Assembly (NCBI GenBank): GCA_030830765.1
Contig: JAURMJ010000049.1
Coordinates: 1 to 9,128 of the forward strand
From: Quisquiliibacterium sp.
Lineage (GTDB): Bacteria; Pseudomonadota; Gammaproteobacteria; Burkholderiales; Burkholderiaceae_E
Reading direction: 5' to 3'
Length of the DNA stretch: 9,128 bases
In this document: one piece after another, positions 6,110 to 9,128 of the stretch
Numbering within the stretch: position 1 is the stretch's first letter
How the letters are laid out: every line of letters starts with the position of its first letter
Translations under genes and position numbers: made by a program
Notes under the pieces: model-generated
What the model was told of the DNA's origin: nothing
Database searches by the model: none
The model's input: only the letters and a program-made list of their open reading frames with translations

Positions 6110-7448
6110 AGCGCCGACCTCCAATGCGCCCCATTCGACCGGCCATGGGCCAACTGCTTCGCCCTCCGGGCAGCCTGGAGCAAGCACGGCGACAGCCAGC
6201 CCCGCTGCAGCTGTCTCGCCGAGACGCCACGGAAAACGACGACGTGCCCTGACCTTCTTCGCCGTGATCATTCTCGCGGTTGCTGCTGCTGTCTACTCAT
6301 GGTGGTGGTTCATCGGTCGCTTTGCGGTCTCGACCGACAATGCCTATGTCGGCGGCAATGTGGTCCAGGTGACGACGCAGATGCCGGGGACGGTGACGCG
6401 TGTCGCAGCAGACGATACGCAACTGGTTCGCACCGGTGACCTGCTGGTCCAGCTCGATGATGCAGACGCCAGAGTCCAATTGACCAGAGCGCAGGCTGCG
6501 CTGGGCGATGCAGTGCGCGGAGTCCGCGTTCTGCAGGCCAATGCCGAGCAGGCCAAGGCAGCCGTCGCCGGGCGTGAGGCCGACTTGCGACGTGCGCACT
6601 TCGAGCTGGTCGCTGCGCAGGCGGCCGTGGAGAAGGCACGCTCGGAACTGTCCCGGCGCGATGCCCTGGCAGCACGCAACTTCGTCTCGCCTGAGGCTGT
6701 GCAGACCGCCCGCACGGCGCTTAACGCTGCCGTTGCGCAACGCGATGCTGCCGGCGCGGCAGTCACGCAGGCTCGCACCGCGATCGTCGCGGCCCGCGAA
6801 CAGGCCAAGGCCGCCAAAGGTCTGGTCGACCGGGTCGACATCGAGCGCCATCCGCGCGTGCAAGCCGCAGCGTCGCAGGTCCGCGATGCCTTCCTGGCCG
6901 TTGCGCGGACCCGGATCGTCGCGCCAGTCAATGGCTACGTTGCCCGCCGCAACGTGCAGGTCGGTCAGCGCGCGCAACCGGGTGCCGCAATGATGGCAAT
7001 CGTGCCCGCAGACCAGCTTTGGGTTGATGCAAATTTCAAGGAATCGCAACTTGAAGATGTCCGCATCGGCCAGAGCGTCAAACTGCATTCCGATCTGTAC
7101 GGCTCGAACGTGATTTTCGATGGCAAGGTGATCGGCCTTGCGATGGGCACTGGGGCTGCCTTCGCACTGCTTCCAGCGCAAAACGCCACGGGTAACTGGA
7201 TCAAGATCGTGCAGCGCCTGCCGGTCCGCGTCGCACTCGATGCCAAGCAACTGGCTGCGCATCCCCTGCGCATCGGTCTGTCGATGCAGGCTGAAATCGA
7301 CATTCGCGATCGCAGCGGCGATGTACTGGCCCCGCAGACCGGTCCGCGCGAGGGTTATCGCACCGATGTCTTCGACAGCCAGGCCAAGCAGGCAGAAGAA
7401 CTGATCACGCGCGTGATCGCCGAGAATCTGGGCGCCAGCGGATCGTGA
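6102..7448 (+). CDS. emrA: EmrA-type membrane fusion protein (HlyD family)
   Basis: Periplasmic adaptor of a tripartite drug efflux pump, 448 aa, anchored in the inner membrane and linking the EmrB-type transporter to an outer-membrane channel. Seen: a cytoplasmic Ser/Pro/Ala-rich tail (1-40), basic RRHGKRRR (41-48), one membrane helix (about 49-71), STDNAYVGGNVVQV (77-90) starting the first lipoyl half, an Ala/Gln/Arg-rich alpha-helical hairpin (about 122-265), RIVAPVNGYVARRNVQVGQ (271-289) as the second lipoyl half, and beta-barrel signatures DANFKESQL (309-317) and GTGAAFALLPAQNATGNWIK (349-368), which are diagnostic for EmrA. The start has AGGAG (6090-6094) seven bases upstream; an in-frame ATG at 6033 lies inside the MarR gene and was rejected. 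It is longer than E. coli EmrA (390 aa), mainly through the N-terminal tail and a C-terminal helix. It overlaps the MarR gene by 8 bases and emrB by 4. Confidence 0.95.
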   Translation: MSEAPTSNAPHSTGHGPTASPSGQPGASTATASPAAAVSPRRHGKRRRALTFFAVIILAVAAAVYSWWWFIGRFAVSTDNAYVGGNVVQVTTQMPGTVTRVAADDTQLVRTGDLLVQLDDADARVQLTRAQAALGDAVRGVRVLQANAEQAKAAVAGREADLRRAHFELVAAQAAVEKARSELSRRDALAARNFVSPEAVQTARTALNAAVAQRDAAGAAVTQARTAIVAAREQAKAAKGLVDRVDIERHPRVQAAASQVRDAFLAVARTRIVAPVNGYVARRNVQVGQRAQPGAAMMAIVPADQLWVDANFKESQLEDVRIGQSVKLHSDLYGSNVIFDGKVIGLAMGTGAAFALLPAQNATGNWIKIVQRLPVRVALDAKQLAAHPLRIGLSMQAEIDIRDRSGDVLAPQTGPREGYRTDVFDSQAKQAEELITRVIAENLGASGS

Positions 7449-8974
7449 GCGCAATCCCCGCCGACCTTCCCCCGCTGCGGGGGTTCGCGCTCGTCCTGGC
7501 GACGTTCGCGCTCGGACTCGGTTCGTTCATGAGCTTTCTGGATCTTTCGATCGCGAACGTCTCAGTGCCGCAGATTGCCGGAAATCTGGCCGTCAGCCCA
7601 ACCCAGGGCACCTGGGTCATCACCACCTACGCAATGGCCGAGGCGATTTCATTGCCGCTGACCGGCTGGCTGGGCAAACGATTTGGTCTGGTGCGCGTCT
7701 TCGGCATCTCGACTTTCATCTTCACGGTGGCCTCGGTGATGTGCAGCCTCTCGCCGACCTTTGCATTCCTGGTTGTATCGCGCGCAATCCAGGGAATGGC
7801 CGGTGCATCGATGGTCCCCCTCGCGCAGGCTCTGCTGATCAGTTGTTATCCGCCGCACAAGCGCGGCTTTGCGCTTGGCATGTGGACAATCACCGCGATC
7901 ACCGCGCCGATTGTCGCGCCGCTGATCGGTGGCTGGATCACCGAGAACCTTTCCTGGCGCTGGGTCTTTCTGGTCAATGTGCCGTTCGGCTTGATTGTCG
8001 TGTCCGTCATGGCAACGATCATGCGCCCGCGCGAGACGCAGTCCATGCGTATTCCAGTCGACTGGACCGGCCTGATTCTGCTGACCGTGGCCGTCATGTC
8101 GCTGCAGCTGATGCTCGACCAGGGCAATCACCTTGACTGGTTCAACTCGCCGCTGATCATCGCTTTAGCCTGCGTGGCAGGCATCTCGGCGATCGTCTTT
8201 GTCATCTGGGAACTGACCGATGAGCACCCGATCGTCGATCTGCGGCTGTTCAAGCGCCGCAATTTTGCGATCGGCTCGCTGTGCATCTTCCTGGGCATGA
8301 TTTCGTTTTTCGGCACGCTCGTGACACTGCCCCTGTGGATGCAGTCTTACTATGGCTACACATCCCTTTGGGCCGGCAAAGCCATCGCCACCGGCGGTCT
8401 GTTCGCAGTGGTCCTGGGCCCACTGGTCGGGGCGAATCTGCACCGACTTGATGCACGCCTCGTCGTGACAGTCGGGGTGATCGGATTCGCCGCCGCGGCG
8501 ATCGGCAGCGGTCGCTTCACTCCGGAGGTCGATTTCTGGACCGTTGCACAGACCCGGCTGTGGATCGGGATCGGGATCAGCTTCTTCTTTCTGCCACTGA
8601 CCGCGATCAGCATGTCCGGCATGCACTCGACCGAGTTTGCCGCCGCATCAGGACTGAACAATTTTGTGCGGATCCTGGGTTCCTCGTTCGGCACCGCGGT
8701 CATGGTCAGCTCCTGGGACCGGCACGGCATCGGTCAGCATGCGCTGATGTCTGAGCAGATCAACCCGTATTCGCCAGCGGCCGTTGACTATCTTGAACGG
8801 CTGCAGGCCCTTGGGCTGCCACCGGATGCCACACTGGCCCAGGTCGATCGGATGATCAATGTGCAGTCGTACCTGAATGCAACGAACTGGACACTCTGGA
8901 CCAGCGGCCTGCTGATGCTGGTCCTGCTGGTCATCATCTGGTGGGCAAGGCCCCCGTTCGTGGCCAAGAACTGA
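7445..8974 (+). CDS. emrB: EmrB/QacA-type multidrug MFS transporter (DHA2, 14 helices)
   Basis: Proton-driven inner-membrane drug exporter of 509 aa (E. coli EmrB: 512), expected to pair with the adjacent EmrA-type protein and a TolC-type channel. Seen: motif D1-like FMSFLDLSIANVSVPQIAG (28-46) with D33 in helix 1; motif A as GWLGKRFGLVR (74-84); motif B with the membrane Arg, RAIQGMAGASMVP (113-125); motif C, APIVAPLIGGW (154-164), then SWRWVFLVNVPFG (170-182), typical of DHA2. Two extra central helices (about 206-226 and 236-256) give the 14-helix plan. Between the last two helices is a loop (about 422-482) with PYSPAAVDYLERLQALGLPP, a region usual in EmrB. The GTG start overlaps the emrA TGA as GTGA with no good ribosome site of its own, so translation is probably coupled. 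It ends 30 bases before a convergent gene. Confidence 0.95.
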   Translation: MSAIPADLPPLRGFALVLATFALGLGSFMSFLDLSIANVSVPQIAGNLAVSPTQGTWVITTYAMAEAISLPLTGWLGKRFGLVRVFGISTFIFTVASVMCSLSPTFAFLVVSRAIQGMAGASMVPLAQALLISCYPPHKRGFALGMWTITAITAPIVAPLIGGWITENLSWRWVFLVNVPFGLIVVSVMATIMRPRETQSMRIPVDWTGLILLTVAVMSLQLMLDQGNHLDWFNSPLIIALACVAGISAIVFVIWELTDEHPIVDLRLFKRRNFAIGSLCIFLGMISFFGTLVTLPLWMQSYYGYTSLWAGKAIATGGLFAVVLGPLVGANLHRLDARLVVTVGVIGFAAAAIGSGRFTPEVDFWTVAQTRLWIGIGISFFFLPLTAISMSGMHSTEFAAASGLNNFVRILGSSFGTAVMVSSWDRHGIGQHALMSEQINPYSPAAVDYLERLQALGLPPDATLAQVDRMINVQSYLNATNWTLWTSGLLMLVLLVIIWWARPPFVAKN

Positions 8975-8976
8975 GC

Positions 8977-8995
8977 TGCGGCGACGAACGCCGCA
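8977..8995. terminator. Hairpin between convergent genes (possible bidirectional terminator)
   Basis: TGCGGCG (8977-8983), loop ACGAA, CGCCGCA (8989-8995): a perfect 7-bp GC-rich stem starting two bases after the emrB stop codon and ending nine bases before the stop of the convergent gene. Its position suits a terminator shared by both genes. There is no T-tract on either side, so it is not a textbook intrinsic terminator; it may instead act as a 3'-end stabiliser. Confidence 0.45.
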
Positions 8996-9004
8996 AGTCA
9001 ATGC

Positions 9005-9128
9005 TCATTCGAACGGCGGCTCACCCTGCCAGTCGAAGAATTCCGGCATATCTCGGGAGACCCTGTCCGGGAATTCAGGGGAACGCTTCTCCAGGAAGGA
9101 GCTGACGCCTTCCTTGGCGTCAGCAGCA
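9005..9128 (-). CDS. Probable enoyl-CoA hydratase/isomerase (crotonase), C-terminal fragment
   Basis: Only the last 40 codons are inside the window; the gene continues past the right edge. The visible end reads AADAKEGVSSFLEKRSPEFP, then about 20 residues ending in GEPPFE and a TGA stop. The pattern D-x-x-E-G-x-x-x-F-L-E-K-R-x-P-x-F is the typical C-terminal helix and tail of crotonase-family enzymes such as enoyl-CoA hydratase, which hydrate or isomerise acyl-CoA double bonds in fatty-acid or aromatic-acid degradation. The catalytic and oxyanion-hole residues lie outside the window, so the exact reaction cannot be judged. It converges on emrB with 30 bases between the stops. Confidence 0.75.
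   Translation of the reverse strand, partial: AADAKEGVSSFLEKRSPEFPDRVSRDMPEFFDWQGEPPFE

Noticed and set aside
6297..7454. 385-codon open frame on the minus strand
   Set aside because: Antisense to the EmrA-type gene, which has all family motifs; the product is Cys/His/Arg-rich without a domain.
8562..8578. Short GGATCG-type tandem repeat
   Set aside because: It encodes the Trp-Ile-Gly-Ile-Gly-Ile stretch of an EmrB membrane helix; low-complexity codons explain it.

Overview
The window looks like chromosomal DNA of a GC-rich (about 60% by eye) proteobacterium, probably gamma- or betaproteobacterial. This is suggested by an EmrR/EmrA/EmrB-type tripartite efflux operon, which implies an outer membrane, by the protein families, and by the codon use. 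I cannot name a genus from sequence alone. There are eight genes, two of them cut by the window edges. I see no tRNA, rRNA, insertion sequence, phage gene or CRISPR array.

Left part (1-3996), all on the minus strand, so transcription runs leftward. First is a mandelate-racemase-like enolase-superfamily enzyme (2902-3996). A type I Baeyer-Villiger monooxygenase follows (1018-2718), then a metallo-beta-lactamase-fold hydrolase that runs off the left edge (1-947). Gaps are 183 and 70 bases. The set reads as catabolic: the monooxygenase would turn a ketone into an ester or lactone, the hydrolase could open such a product, and the racemase-like enzyme would act on a 2-hydroxy acid or similar carboxylate. 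This pathway is inference from gene order; no substrate can be read from the sequence.

Middle (3997-5390). A 131-base divergent intergenic region carries two short palindromes and separates the racemase-like gene from a rightward MFS transporter of the MFS_3/EntS-like type (4128-5390), whose motif A is degenerate.

Right part (5391-8974). A compact rightward operon encodes a MarR/EmrR-type repressor, an EmrA-type membrane fusion protein and an EmrB-type 14-helix DHA2 transporter. The genes overlap by 8 and 4 bases, implying translational coupling. A candidate promoter with a partial dyad lies upstream. No TolC-type outer-membrane gene is present.

Right edge (8975-9128). A 7-bp hairpin sits in the 30-base gap between emrB and a convergent gene on the minus strand, of which only the last 40 codons are visible. 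It looks like the C-terminus of an enoyl-CoA hydratase/isomerase (crotonase), again pointing to a catabolic neighbourhood. I did not find a clearly undescribed system. The most interesting points are the Lys-x-Arg catalytic motif in the racemase-like protein, the monooxygenase/hydrolase pairing and the palindromes in the divergent region.
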